Shown: in pieces, positions 43,329 to 51,940 of the stretch
How positions within the stretch are numbered: position 1 is the stretch's first letter
How the letters are laid out: every line of letters begins with the position of its first letter
Assembly (NCBI GenBank): GCA_023390395.1
Contig: JAEWCY010000001.1
Span: 5,661-69,660 of the forward strand
Source: Pseudomonadota bacterium
GTDB taxonomy: Bacteria; Desulfobacterota; Desulfovibrionia; Desulfovibrionales; Desulfovibrionaceae
DNA length: 64,000 nucleotides
Reading direction: 5' to 3'
Notes under the pieces: generated by a model
Databases searched by the model: none
What the model saw: only the letters and a program-made list of their open reading frames with translations
What the model was told of the DNA's origin: nothing
Position numbers and translations under genes: made by a program

Positions 43329-44119
43329 GCGAACGCCTGCGCGACTACATGGCCGAGACCGGGGCCGGGGGGCTGGCCGCCTACCTGCGCTCGCGCGCGG
43401 CCGGCCCCGGCCGCTACGTCTTCGAACAGCTGCCCCAGTGGCTTCTGGGCTGGATTCCCGGACTTCCCGGCATCGCCGCGCGCCACCTGTGCTACTGGCC
43501 GATCTTCGCCAAGGGCTCGGGCGCGCCCGTGGTCGAGGCCGGAGCGGAATTCTTCCACGCCGCCTCGATCCGCCTGGGCTCCTCGGTCTACGTGGACAAG
43601 GGGGCCCGGCTGCACGCCTCGGCCGCGGCCATCGAGGTCGGCCCCTGCTGCCGGATCATGCGCGGGGCCTACGTGTGCTCCTACGTCTCCAACGCCGTGC
43701 CGGGCGAAGGCATCGCCCTCGGCCCGGGCTGCTGGGTGGGGGTGGGCGCGGTGCTGGCCTCGGGGCGCGGCGGCCTGACGCTTGGGCGCAACGTGCTCAT
43801 CGGCCCAAGGGCCGTCCTCGTCACCGGGGACCACGATTTCCGCCGCACGGACCTGGCCGCCCTGGACCAGGAATACCTGGGCCGGCCCATCGCCGTCGGC
43901 GACGACGTCTGGATCGGCGCGGGCGCGACGGTGCTCGGCGGCGTGCGCGTCGGGGACCGGGCCGTGGTCGCGGCCGGGGCCGTGGTCACGCGCGACGTCG
44001 CCCCGGGAGCGGTGGTCGGCGGCGTGCCGGCCCGGCCCCTGGAATCCGCCGAAAAAGCCGCCGGCCTTGCCAGCCGGCCCGATCGCGGCCACACTGCCGG
44101 ACAACGGAACCCATCATGA
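43325..44119 (+). CDS. Hexapeptide-repeat acyltransferase
   Basis: 264 residues. Residues 75-235 form a left-handed beta helix with repeats such as IRLGSSVYVDKGARLHA, LTLGRNVLIGPRAVLVTGDHD, IAVGDDVWIGAGATVLGGVRVGD. It ends in GAVVTRDVAPGAVVGGVPARPL, the family C-cap, and the GDHDF region supplies the catalytic histidine. It acetylates a hydroxyl of a glycan or free sugar. The first 60 residues (YVFEQLPQWLLGWIPGLPG) form an amphipathic region that may contact the membrane. GTG 43325 overlaps the preceding stop; the next gene overlaps its end as ATGA. Confidence 0.87.
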   Translation: MSERLRDYMAETGAGGLAAYLRSRAAGPGRYVFEQLPQWLLGWIPGLPGIAARHLCYWPIFAKGSGAPVVEAGAEFFHAASIRLGSSVYVDKGARLHASAAAIEVGPCCRIMRGAYVCSYVSNAVPGEGIALGPGCWVGVGAVLASGRGGLTLGRNVLIGPRAVLVTGDHDFRRTDLAALDQEYLGRPIAVGDDVWIGAGATVLGGVRVGDRAVVAAGAVVTRDVAPGAVVGGVPARPLESAEKAAGLASRPDRGHTAGQRNPS

Positions 44120-45600
44120 AAATATTGCTCCTTAACGTCCCGGACGCCCACGTGGGCAAGACCACCGACGACTGGGACCTCGAAGCCACGGACATCGGCG
44201 TCTTCCCGCCCATGGGCATCCTGTATCTGGCCGGCGTGCTGCGCTCCGGCGGCCGCCACGAGGTCGCCCTGGTGGACTGCATCCTCGACCGGCTGGGGCC
44301 GGAGGAAGCCGCGGCCCGGGCCGCCGCCTTCGCCCCGGACGTGGTGGGCCTGACCGTCTACACCCCGACGCTCTACGACGCCCTGGTGCTCACCCGGCGC
44401 ATCCGCGAGCTGTTGCCCAAGGCGGCCATCGTCTGGGGCGGGCCGCACACGTCGCTCTATCCCGAGGCCTCCATGGCCCAGCCCGAGGTGGACTACCTGA
44501 TCCTCGGCGAGGCCGAGGAGACGCTGCCGGCCTTTCTCGACGCCCTGGAGGCGGGCCGCCCCTTCGACGCCATCCCGGGCGTCGTCTGGCGGCAGGACGG
44601 CCAAACGCGCCGCTCGGGCGACCCCGGCTACGTCAAGGACATCGACGCGATCCCCTTCCCGGCCTTCGACCTGCTGCCGTTCAGGCGCTATTTCAGCGCC
44701 ATCGGCACGGGCCTGCCCGTGGGCACCATCTGCTCGTCCCGGGGGTGCCCCTTCCACTGCACCTTCTGCTGCAAGCCCTACTCCACCTACCGCTCCCGGA
44801 CCGTGGAGAACATCCTCGACGAGATGGCCGCCTACTACGCCCAGGGCATCCGGGAGTTCTTCTTTTTCGACGACCTGTTCAACGCCTCGGCCAAGCGTGT
44901 GACGGCCATCGCCCAGGGCATCCTGGACCGGGGCTTCGACGTGGTCTGGTCCTTCCGGGGCCGGGTGGACGCCGTGACCGAGGACATGCTGCGCCTGGCC
45001 AAAAAATCCGGCTGCCGACAGGCCCTTTTCGGCGTGGAGGACGCCACGGACGAGGGGCTCAGGCTCATCAACAAGAAGATCACCGTGGAGCAGGTGCGCC
45101 GGGCGGTCAGGCTCTGCCGCAAGCTCGGCATCCTCACCAGCACCAACTGGATCATCGGCTTCCCCCACCACAAGACCCGGGAAGACGTCCTGCGCCTTAT
45201 CGACACGGCCGTGTCCATCGACTCGGACTTCGCCCAGTTCAACATCATGATCGCCTACGACGGCACGGCCATCTTCAAGCAGGGCGTGGAGAAAGAGCTT
45301 TTCCCGGCCGACATCTGGAGCCGGCACGCCTTCGAGCCGGTGCCCAACTTCGTGGAGCCCATCTGGGAGGAGCACCTGTCCCGGGCCGAGCTGTCGCAGC
45401 TGCTCAAGCTCTGCTACCGGCGCTTCTACTTCCGCCCCCTGCCCATCCTGCGCAAGTTCCTGCGGGTGCGCCGCTTCGGCGAACTGGCCCTTTTCGCCAA
45501 GGGGGCGCTGACGCTGCTCGGCATCAAGGGCTACCACCGCAAGCGCCACAAGGAGGGGGAGAGCCGCTTCACCGCGCCGTCGCGACCGGAGGCCGGATGA
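44116..45600 (+). CDS. B12-binding domain radical SAM protein
   Basis: 494 residues. A cobalamin-binding-type domain covers 1-150 (VGLTVYTPTLYDA, IVWGGPHTSLYPE, DYLILGEAEETL). The radical SAM motif is C211-x3-C215-x2-C218 (SSRGCPFHCTFC). FFFDDLFNASAKR and NWIIGFPHHKTREDV are conserved later strands. The C-terminal 100 residues (RRFYFRPLPILRKFLRVRRF) are basic and may contact membrane, as in hopanoid and lipid-acting relatives. It belongs to the same class as the genes at 12089 and 9066 but in a separate plus-strand operon. Substrate unknown; a glycan, lipid carrier or acyl chain are options. Confidence 0.87.
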   Translation: MKILLLNVPDAHVGKTTDDWDLEATDIGVFPPMGILYLAGVLRSGGRHEVALVDCILDRLGPEEAAARAAAFAPDVVGLTVYTPTLYDALVLTRRIRELLPKAAIVWGGPHTSLYPEASMAQPEVDYLILGEAEETLPAFLDALEAGRPFDAIPGVVWRQDGQTRRSGDPGYVKDIDAIPFPAFDLLPFRRYFSAIGTGLPVGTICSSRGCPFHCTFCCKPYSTYRSRTVENILDEMAAYYAQGIREFFFFDDLFNASAKRVTAIAQGILDRGFDVVWSFRGRVDAVTEDMLRLAKKSGCRQALFGVEDATDEGLRLINKKITVEQVRRAVRLCRKLGILTSTNWIIGFPHHKTREDVLRLIDTAVSIDSDFAQFNIMIAYDGTAIFKQGVEKELFPADIWSRHAFEPVPNFVEPIWEEHLSRAELSQLLKLCYRRFYFRPLPILRKFLRVRRFGELALFAKGALTLLGIKGYHRKRHKEGESRFTAPSRPEAG

Positions 45601-45649
45601 GCCGGGCCGTCTCGCCGGCGACGACATCCCCTTTCCCGGGAGGGCGGCA

Positions 45650-48600
45650 GTGAAGCCCTCCGACGTGCCGCAACCCTCGCGCCGGGTCTTCGTCGCGCTG
45701 TTCGTCCTGCTGCTCGCGGCCGGCCTCGGGCTGCGCCTGGCCGGCATCGGCGATCCCCAGCTGTGGGAGGACGACTACCTGAACCTGGACCGGGCGCTCA
45801 TGCCGCCCGGGCGCATGATCGCGATCCAGCAGTACCAGGGGCCGGCCGACACCATCTTCGACTTCCAGCCGCCCCTGTCCTACCTGCTGGTCCACGCCGC
45901 CCTCACGGTCTCCGACACCGTGCTGGCCACCCGCATGCCCTCGCTTTTGGCCGGAGCCTTGTCGCTTCTGGCCGTGGGCCTGCTCGGGACCCTGGCCGGC
46001 GGCCGCCGGGCCGGGCTTTGCGCCGTGGCCTTGTGCGCCCTGTCGCTTTTTCACCTGGACTTTTCCCGGGCCATCAAGCCCTACGCGCTGTTCCTGTGCA
46101 CTCTGGGCTTTTCCCAGTACTTCCTCATCCGCTGCCTCTCGCCCGGCCAGCGCGACGCGTTCCCTTTTCTCGCCGCCTGGAGCGGCGTCACGGCCCTGAT
46201 GCTGACCACGGCCTACCAGGGCGTGCCGGTCCTGGCCTGCGAAGGGCTGGCCGCCGGCCTGCTCTTCGTCGCCCGCAAGGGGGTCTTCGCCGAGCCCGGC
46301 CGGGGCAAGCGCCTGGCCTGGCTGGCCCTGGCCGGGGTCGCGGCCGTGGCGGCCTGGCTGCCGCTGGTGCGGGGCCTGCTTTTCATCCAGGAATTCCTCA
46401 AAAACCCGTCCGTGGACCCCTGGCGGGGGCTTTCCGTCGGTTTTTTCGGCGACATGCTGCGCGGGCTTTTCTACCAGCACGCCCCGGCCGGGACGGCCTT
46501 TACCCTGCTGCTCGGCGCGCTGGTCCTACTCGGCGCGCTGGGCTGCGCCCGGCTGCCGCTGCTGGTGCTGGCCGCCACGGGCGTGCTGCCGGCGGCGGCC
46601 ATGCTCACGAGCCAGACCGACCTGCGGCCGCTGGTGTCCTGGCGGCATCTGTCGTGCCTTATGCCGCTTCTGGCCGTGTGCCTGGGCGTCGGCGCGGACC
46701 GCCTGGCCGGGGCGGCGGCCCGGGTCCTTCCCGCCAAGGCCCGGCCGGCCGGAGCGTTGGCCTGTGCCCTGGCCGTGGTCGCTTTGGCCATGACCCCGGT
46801 CCTTCGCGACCTGCCCGAGGCCCTTTCCCGCAGCCTGTCCAACGACCGCGACCTCATGCGGTACGTAAGCCGCCTGCCCGCGCCCGACGCCGCCCTGGCC
46901 TTCACCGGCTACCAGCGAAACGCCCGCAACTTCTCCGCCCGTTGGCACCTGCCCGGCCGGTTCGACGCGCCGGGCGACTTCGCGGCCCCGGGCTACGTCC
47001 GCGCCCTGGTGCTCGACGCCTACGGCGAGGGTTCGGACCGCAAGCGCCCCCCGCCGCCCGGGACCCTCCTCGACTCCTGGGGCACGGGCCTTGGCCGTTC
47101 GCGCCTTTCCCTGGCCGGCCTGCCGAGCCGGGCCCCCTTGCTCCTGGCCCCGGACCGGGACGCGCCCGCCGCCTACGCCGACGACTTCCGCGACCGTCGC
47201 GCCTACAACGACGCCTTCGCCCTGGAGAACTTCACTCCCGACCCTGAAGTCGGGCTCCTGCGCCCCACCCGCTACGAGGTTCCGGCCGCCGCGGTCTGGC
47301 GCTTCGTCGTGCCGCCCGGGGCCCGGGTCGCGGCCACGGTCACGGCCGCGCTCTACAAGCGCCATCCGGGCGTGGCCTCCGACGCCAGGCTCACCCTTTC
47401 GGCCAGCGCCGACGGCCGGAGCTTCACCCCCGTGGCCAGCCTCGGCCACGGCGATTTCCTCCTGCCCGACGGCACGCCGCGCCGCACGCCGCGCCGGTTC
47501 TTCGAGGAGATGGGCTTTTACGACGACTGCCGCGAGGCCACGGCGCGCCTGGACCTCACGCCCTTCGCCGCCGGCGGCGCGGTCAGCCTGCGCCTGGACT
47601 ACGCCCCGGGCGTGCGGGAGGGCTTCCTCAACGTCTCGGGCCTGGCCGTGACCGCGACCGAGGACCCCGCCGCCGGCCAGGCCGCGCCGCCAAGGGACGC
47701 CGCGGCCTTTTACGCCGCCAACCTGGCCCGCAACTGCGCCTCGCCGGCCTACCGGCCGGGCGTGACCCTGGTCGGCCCGGCCGCCTACGTCTTCGCCGCG
47801 CCCGGCCGCCAGGACCTCGCCCGCACGTTCCCGGGCGGGCAGGTCATCGGCGCGCCCGGGGAGTTGGCCCGCTTCGAGGCCGACCACCCGGGCCTGGCCC
47901 CGGCCTACGTGCTGCCGGGACCGGACGGGAGCCCGGCCGTGGTCGTCCACGATCCGGCCCTGGACCCGCGGCAAGGATCGGCCCACCTGAGCGAGGCCGC
48001 TCCCCGGGCCGTCCTGGACGTGGCCGCGCCCTTTGATGTGGGAACCCTGTGGCTGTGGGGCCGCATCAACGCCCCCAGCCTGACCTTCGGCCACGAGAAG
48101 CTGGCCATCCCCGTGGCCGCCCCGCCGGGTTCGGTCCTGCGCCTGACTCCCGGCGGCCAGGGGCTCTTGACCTTCACTCCGGACTTCGATCCGCCGGATT
48201 TCACCGACGGCCCGAACGCCCGGTTCCAGAACATGGCCCTTGCGACCTCCTATCCGGAGTACGCCGGCGGCGTGACCTGCCGGCCGGAGACGGACTGCCG
48301 CTTCGAGTACGTGATCGTCTCGGGCCTGCCCGTCACGGAACTGCGCCTCATGACCTACCCGCGCCTCTACGGCGGCCCCGGCCCCAAGGGACGCTGCCGG
48401 GCGGCCGTGTCCACCAACGGGCGCGACTTCGACACGGTGGTGGATTTCCGCGACGCCCCGGACGGCGACTGGAGCCCCCTGTTCGCCCGGCGCTTCGCCC
48501 GGGTGCGCTTTGAAAAACCCGTCACCTTCGTCACCGTGCGCTTTACGCTGGCGGCCAACGCCGAGGCGGAATTCTGGTCCCACACCCGGCCCGTGGACCG

Positions 48601-48760
48601 CATGGTCGTGGAAGCGGCCCTCGACGCCAGGAGCCTCCCGCCCCTGACCCTTCCCGCCGGGGAGGTCGCGGTGACGCTTTCCGGGGAGCCGGGCAACGAC
48701 CTGCGCCTTTTGCCCGCCACGGCCCGGCCGGGCCTGGAACGCGTCTGGCCCGGGGATTGA
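45650..48760 (+). CDS. Large GT-C-fold membrane protein with extended periplasmic beta-rich domain
   Basis: 1036 residues. Residues 10-395 have about ten or eleven membrane helices, and the first outer loop contains LWEDDYLNLDRAL, an acidic motif like that of GT39/ArnT transferases. From about 400 to the end is one very long soluble region, probably several beta-sandwich domains (WRFVVPPGARVAATVTAAL, FEYVIVSGLPVTELRLMTYP, FVTVRFTLAANAE) reminiscent of carbohydrate-binding modules. Typical GT39-like proteins are 450-600 residues, so the tail is unusual. GTG 45650 has GGAGGG 6 bases upstream. It probably transfers a polyprenyl-linked sugar to a periplasmic glycan. Confidence 0.75.
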   Translation: MKPSDVPQPSRRVFVALFVLLLAAGLGLRLAGIGDPQLWEDDYLNLDRALMPPGRMIAIQQYQGPADTIFDFQPPLSYLLVHAALTVSDTVLATRMPSLLAGALSLLAVGLLGTLAGGRRAGLCAVALCALSLFHLDFSRAIKPYALFLCTLGFSQYFLIRCLSPGQRDAFPFLAAWSGVTALMLTTAYQGVPVLACEGLAAGLLFVARKGVFAEPGRGKRLAWLALAGVAAVAAWLPLVRGLLFIQEFLKNPSVDPWRGLSVGFFGDMLRGLFYQHAPAGTAFTLLLGALVLLGALGCARLPLLVLAATGVLPAAAMLTSQTDLRPLVSWRHLSCLMPLLAVCLGVGADRLAGAAARVLPAKARPAGALACALAVVALAMTPVLRDLPEALSRSLSNDRDLMRYVSRLPAPDAALAFTGYQRNARNFSARWHLPGRFDAPGDFAAPGYVRALVLDAYGEGSDRKRPPPPGTLLDSWGTGLGRSRLSLAGLPSRAPLLLAPDRDAPAAYADDFRDRRAYNDAFALENFTPDPEVGLLRPTRYEVPAAAVWRFVVPPGARVAATVTAALYKRHPGVASDARLTLSASADGRSFTPVASLGHGDFLLPDGTPRRTPRRFFEEMGFYDDCREATARLDLTPFAAGGAVSLRLDYAPGVREGFLNVSGLAVTATEDPAAGQAAPPRDAAAFYAANLARNCASPAYRPGVTLVGPAAYVFAAPGRQDLARTFPGGQVIGAPGELARFEADHPGLAPAYVLPGPDGSPAVVVHDPALDPRQGSAHLSEAAPRAVLDVAAPFDVGTLWLWGRINAPSLTFGHEKLAIPVAAPPGSVLRLTPGGQGLLTFTPDFDPPDFTDGPNARFQNMALATSYPEYAGGVTCRPETDCRFEYVIVSGLPVTELRLMTYPRLYGGPGPKGRCRAAVSTNGRDFDTVVDFRDAPDGDWSPLFARRFARVRFEKPVTFVTVRFTLAANAEAEFWSHTRPVDRMVVEAALDARSLPPLTLPAGEVAVTLSGEPGNDLRLLPATARPGLERVWPGD

Positions 48761-48778
48761 CGTCTGCGCCCCGGACGA

Positions 48779-48807
48779 TTGCCGGAACCCGCCGGCCATG
48801 CTAGGTT
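48779..48807 (+). promoter_or_regulatory. Candidate sigma-70 promoter for the FAD oxidoreductase gene
   Basis: TTGCCG (48779-48784), 17-base spacer, TAGGTT (48802-48807) with TGC just before it. It sits 44 bases upstream of ATG 48851. Confidence 0.4.
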
Positions 48808-48850
48808 CCGCCATGCTCCGCGCACGTTTCGAAAGGACGACTTCCCCGTC

Positions 48851-50185
48851 ATGACCGCCCCGAACGACGCCTACGTGGTGGTCGGGGCCGGCGCGGCCGG
48901 GCTGACCTGCGCCGTGCGGCTGGCCGAGGCCGGCCGGCCGGTGGTGGTCCTCGAACGCGAGCCCGAGGTCGGCGGTCTCCTGCGCTCCCTGGTCCTCGAC
49001 GACGTGGTCTTCGACCTCGGCCCCCACGTGCTTTTTCTCGACCAGCCCGGCCCGGGCGAGGACTTCCTGCGCCGGGTCCTGGACGGCCATCCCGTCATCC
49101 GCCGCCCCTTCGCCTTCGCCATCGAGGCCGGCGGCCGGCAGTGGAAGTTTCCCAACCATTTCGATTTCCTGCGCTACCCCTGGAAGTACCAGTGCGAGGT
49201 GGCGCGCGCCGCGCTCAAGCGCCGGGGCGCGCCGCCGCCGGAGCCCATCCCGGCTTCGCTGGAGCTTTCGGAAAAAAGCGGCCCCGGGCTCTACGCCCTG
49301 CTCTTCCGCGACCTGTTCGCCAAAAAGGCCCTGCTGCCGCCGACGGCGCTCCACCACCACTGGCTGGCCCGGGTGGACCGCACCATCGACAACGAAAAGG
49401 AGCCCTTCGCCCGGCGCGGCAAGGCGGCGGCCGTCCTCTCCGCCCTGTCCCGGCTGCGCCAGCGCTACACCTATCCGGCCGGCGGCCTCGGCGACGTGCC
49501 GGCCCTGCTCGCCGCGCGCCTGCGCCGGGCCGGGGGCGAAATCGTCACGGGCGTTTCCGCGATTTCCCTGGTCCGACAAGGCCAGCGTATCGCGCGCGTG
49601 ACGGCCGACGGCCGGGAGATCGCCGTGCGCCACCTCGTCTGGACCGCGCCGCTCAATGCCTTAAACGCCGCCCTGGGCGACCCCGCGCCGGTCCTGCCCA
49701 CGGTGACCATGCGCCTGGTCATGCTCACCTACGACCAGGCCGCGCCGGTCGCCCGGCCCTTCGTCTACACCTACCACCCCGATCCGGCGCTCACGGCCAA
49801 CCGCGTCTATTACCCGTCGTCCCTCTTCCGGGAGCGCGGCCCGGCCGGCCGGGAGGGGCTGTGCCTGGAAATCAACGTGGCCGCCGGCGACGCCGCGCCG
49901 CCGAGCGAAGAGGAGAGCGTCGCCGCGGCCGTGGCCGACGTGGCCCGCCTGGGCCTTTACCCGGCCTCGGCCCTGCGCCGGGCCAGGGCGGTCACCCTGC
50001 CGGCGGCCATGCCCGTCTACCCCCTGGACTACGAAGCGCGCCTGGACGCCGCCGCCGCGCCGGTGCGCGGCCTGGCCAACGCCCACGCCGTGGGCCGCCA
50101 GGGCGGCTTTTATTTCTGCCTCACGCCCGGGGCCGTGAGCCAGGGCCTCAAGATGGCGGCCCGCCTGCTGGAGCCGACCCCATAA
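48851..50185 (+). CDS. FAD-dependent amine-oxidase/UDP-galactopyranose-mutase-like oxidoreductase
   Basis: 444 residues. The dinucleotide loop is VVVGAGAAGLTCAVRLAEAG (9-28), ending in the acidic VVLERE. GGLLRSLVLDDVVFDLGPHVLF is the second FAD block of the protoporphyrinogen oxidase/UGM superfamily. The C-terminal FAD-binding block is NAHAVGRQGGF. Members include desaturases, amine oxidases and sugar-ring mutases. Beside a GT-C protein and a radical SAM enzyme, a UGM-like sugar-ring or sugar-oxidation role is plausible but unproven. The ribosome site is weak, 14 bases away. It may have its own promoter in the 90-base gap upstream. Confidence 0.8.
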   Translation: MTAPNDAYVVVGAGAAGLTCAVRLAEAGRPVVVLEREPEVGGLLRSLVLDDVVFDLGPHVLFLDQPGPGEDFLRRVLDGHPVIRRPFAFAIEAGGRQWKFPNHFDFLRYPWKYQCEVARAALKRRGAPPPEPIPASLELSEKSGPGLYALLFRDLFAKKALLPPTALHHHWLARVDRTIDNEKEPFARRGKAAAVLSALSRLRQRYTYPAGGLGDVPALLAARLRRAGGEIVTGVSAISLVRQGQRIARVTADGREIAVRHLVWTAPLNALNAALGDPAPVLPTVTMRLVMLTYDQAAPVARPFVYTYHPDPALTANRVYYPSSLFRERGPAGREGLCLEINVAAGDAAPPSEEESVAAAVADVARLGLYPASALRRARAVTLPAAMPVYPLDYEARLDAAAAPVRGLANAHAVGRQGGFYFCLTPGAVSQGLKMAARLLEPTP

Positions 50186-50196
50186 CCGGAGGGCAC

Positions 50197-51255
50197 ATGG
50201 GACTTCTCGATTCCGCCCTGGCCACCAAGGGCGCGGGCGCGGCCGAACGCGCGAAGATCCTCAAGCGCCACGCCCAGGCCTTCCTGCGCCACGCGACGCC
50301 CAGGCGGCTGCTCAACTTCGCCCGGGCCGAGCGCAACCGGCTGCAGAAACGCACGGTCCTCGATTCGCTGCCCTATATCCTCAAGATCGAGACCACCAAC
50401 ATCTGCAACCTGCGCTGCGCCTACTGCTACGACGACCGCCGCCCGCCCCGCGACGACGAGCGCCCCTTCGGCCGCATGTCCCCGGACCAGTTCCGGGCCA
50501 TCCTCGACGACGTGGGCGCGTATCTGTTCAAGATCAACCTCTACGGCTTCGGCGAGCCGTTCCTGTTCCCCGAGACCCTGGACATGATCCGCCTGGCCGC
50601 GGACCGCAACATCGGCGTGGGCGTGTCCTCCAACCTCACCCACCGCGATCCGGACCTGCCCCGGCGCATCGTGGCCTCGGGCCTGGAGGTGCTCATCTTC
50701 TCCTGCCACGGCGTGTCCCAGGAGACGAGCAGCCGCTTCATGCGCGGCGGCAACCCCGACGTGGCCCTGGCCGCGCTTCGCGCCGTCATCGAGGAACGCC
50801 GCAAGGCCGGCCGCGACACGCCGTTTGTCGACTGGCAGTACTGCGTCACGGGATTCAACGAGCACGAGATCCCGGCCGCCCGGGAAAAGGCGAAAGAGCT
50901 CGGCGTGGACCAGGTGCGCTTCATCAAGCCCTTTTTCCCGGCCGACGCCCCGGACGACTGGTTTTCCACGCGCTTCCCGCGCCAGACCTTCCGCCACGGC
51001 GACGACGAGCCGTCGCCCGGCTGCTCGTGGCTCTACCGCTCGGCCTACGTCAACTGGGACGGCGGGCTCATCCCCTGCTGCCGCGACCCGCGCGACCCGT
51101 CCGTGGATTTCGGCAACGTGCTCCGAACGCCCTTCCGCCAGGTCTGGAACAACGGGAAGTACCAGGCCGCCAGGGCGCTTTTGGCCGAGCCGACGCGGGG
51201 CGACCTGCGCGCCGGCATCCTGTGCGGCCGCTGCCCGGTGACGAAGGCGAAATAG
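50197..51255 (+). CDS. SPASM-type radical SAM protein
   Basis: 352 residues. The motif is C70-x3-C74-x2-C77 (TTNICNLRCAYC), and GFGEPFLFPE is the SAM block. The SPASM part has PGCSWLYRSAYVNWDGGLIPCC and a final CGRC (about 344-347). It matches the general SPASM layout in which auxiliary clusters help oxidise a substrate. It lies 11 bases after the FAD oxidoreductase gene with CGGAGGG before ATG 50197, so the two are co-transcribed and perhaps act on one glycan. It is the last gene of the plus-strand unit. Confidence 0.87.
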   Translation: MGLLDSALATKGAGAAERAKILKRHAQAFLRHATPRRLLNFARAERNRLQKRTVLDSLPYILKIETTNICNLRCAYCYDDRRPPRDDERPFGRMSPDQFRAILDDVGAYLFKINLYGFGEPFLFPETLDMIRLAADRNIGVGVSSNLTHRDPDLPRRIVASGLEVLIFSCHGVSQETSSRFMRGGNPDVALAALRAVIEERRKAGRDTPFVDWQYCVTGFNEHEIPAAREKAKELGVDQVRFIKPFFPADAPDDWFSTRFPRQTFRHGDDEPSPGCSWLYRSAYVNWDGGLIPCCRDPRDPSVDFGNVLRTPFRQVWNNGKYQAARALLAEPTRGDLRAGILCGRCPVTKAK

Positions 51256-51258
51256 GAA

Positions 51259-51317
51259 GGGAAAAAAAGAAACGGGGCGCTGCCCCGGGCCCCGCCGGGG
51301 GGCATGATGCCCCCCGG
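51259..51317 (-). terminator. Intrinsic terminator of the EF-hand lipoprotein gene, containing a G/C palindrome pair
   Basis: Reading leftward from the lipoprotein stop: a near-perfect palindrome CCGGGGGGCAT (51295-51305) / ATGCCCCCCGG (51307-51317), then GGGGC (51274-51278), loop GCT, GCCCC (51282-51286), then a minus-strand T-rich run TTTCTTTTTTT (51262-51273). The last hairpin plus T-run is a classic terminator. The palindromes may also stop plus-strand transcripts arriving from the radical SAM gene, though no T-run follows on that side. Confidence 0.75.
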
Positions 51318-51346
51318 ACCCCCTCGACGGGGACGAGGCCGAAAGG

Positions 51347-51643
51347 TCAATAGGCGGAGTCGTTGCTTTCGGCGGCGCTCCAGACGTCGAGCGGAATGTC
51401 GTTGTCCAGGACGCGCTGCACGTAGCCGTTGTTCTTCGTATCGATCTTCTTCCAGGCCGTTTCGGCCTTCTGCTTGTCCTTCCACTGGGCGACGAATTCT
51501 TCCTTGGTGATCTTGCCGTCCTTGTTCACGTCATACTTGGCGTAGACCTGATCGAGGGAGGTATAGCCCTTCTTCTTGGCGCAGCCGCCCACGGCCGCCA
51601 GAAGCGCCAAGGCCAGCGTCAGAATCAACAACACCCGCGTCAT
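51347..51643 (-). CDS. Small EF-hand lipoprotein
   Basis: 98 residues. The signal peptide MTRVLLILTLALALLAAVGG ends at Cys21, and VGGC is a lipobox. Residues 38-49 (DVNKDGKITKEE) are a canonical EF-hand loop with Asp38, Asn40, Asp42, Lys44 and Glu49 as expected calcium ligands. A second, degenerate loop is DTKNNGYVQRVL. It is predicted to be an envelope lipoprotein that binds calcium or serves a structural role; no partner is evident. ATG 51643 has AAGGAG 7 bases upstream. It forms a single-gene unit with its own promoter and terminator. Confidence 0.87.
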   Translation of the reverse strand: MTRVLLILTLALALLAAVGGCAKKKGYTSLDQVYAKYDVNKDGKITKEEFVAQWKDKQKAETAWKKIDTKNNGYVQRVLDNDIPLDVWSAAESNDSAY

Positions 51644-51759
51644 GCCGTGCTCCTTTTCCCGATGTCATGGTTTCGCGCGCCCCTCGCGCCCCGTCGCCCC
51701 GCAACGCCTCGGCAAAGGCCGCAGGCCAGGCTGCTTGCGCCGCCGGCCTTCCAATGAAA

Positions 51760-51789
51760 ATCCTACAGGAACCCGCGCCCCCGGCGCAA
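51760..51789 (-). promoter_or_regulatory. Candidate sigma-70 promoter for the EF-hand lipoprotein
   Basis: On the minus strand: TTGCGC (51789-51784), 18-base spacer, TAGGAT (51765-51760). The leader to ATG 51643 would be about 110 bases. Confidence 0.4.
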
Positions 51790-51856
51790 GGGTCCGGGGC
51801 CGCCAATGCGTCGCGGTCCCGGACTTTTCCATTGTCCGGCGTCGCGCCCCTCCTTC

Positions 51857-51886
51857 TTGCCGTCGCCCCGGGGCCTGGGCTATTCG
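51857..51886 (+). promoter_or_regulatory. Candidate sigma-70 promoter for the radical SAM/ArsM-like fusion
   Basis: TTGCCG (51857-51862), 18-base spacer, TATTCG (51881-51886), 55 bases before ATG 51941. The rest of the 297-base divergent gap (51644-51940) holds nothing else I can support. Confidence 0.35.
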
Positions 51887-51940
51887 GGCCTTTGGCGGCG
51901 CGCGCCGCCCCCTTCGCAACCCGAGGACCGAGGATCGCCC

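Noticed and set aside
46526..49633. A 1035-codon minus-strand open frame
   Set aside because: It crosses the GT-C gene and the FAD oxidoreductase, both with recognisable motifs on the plus strand; no signal of its own.
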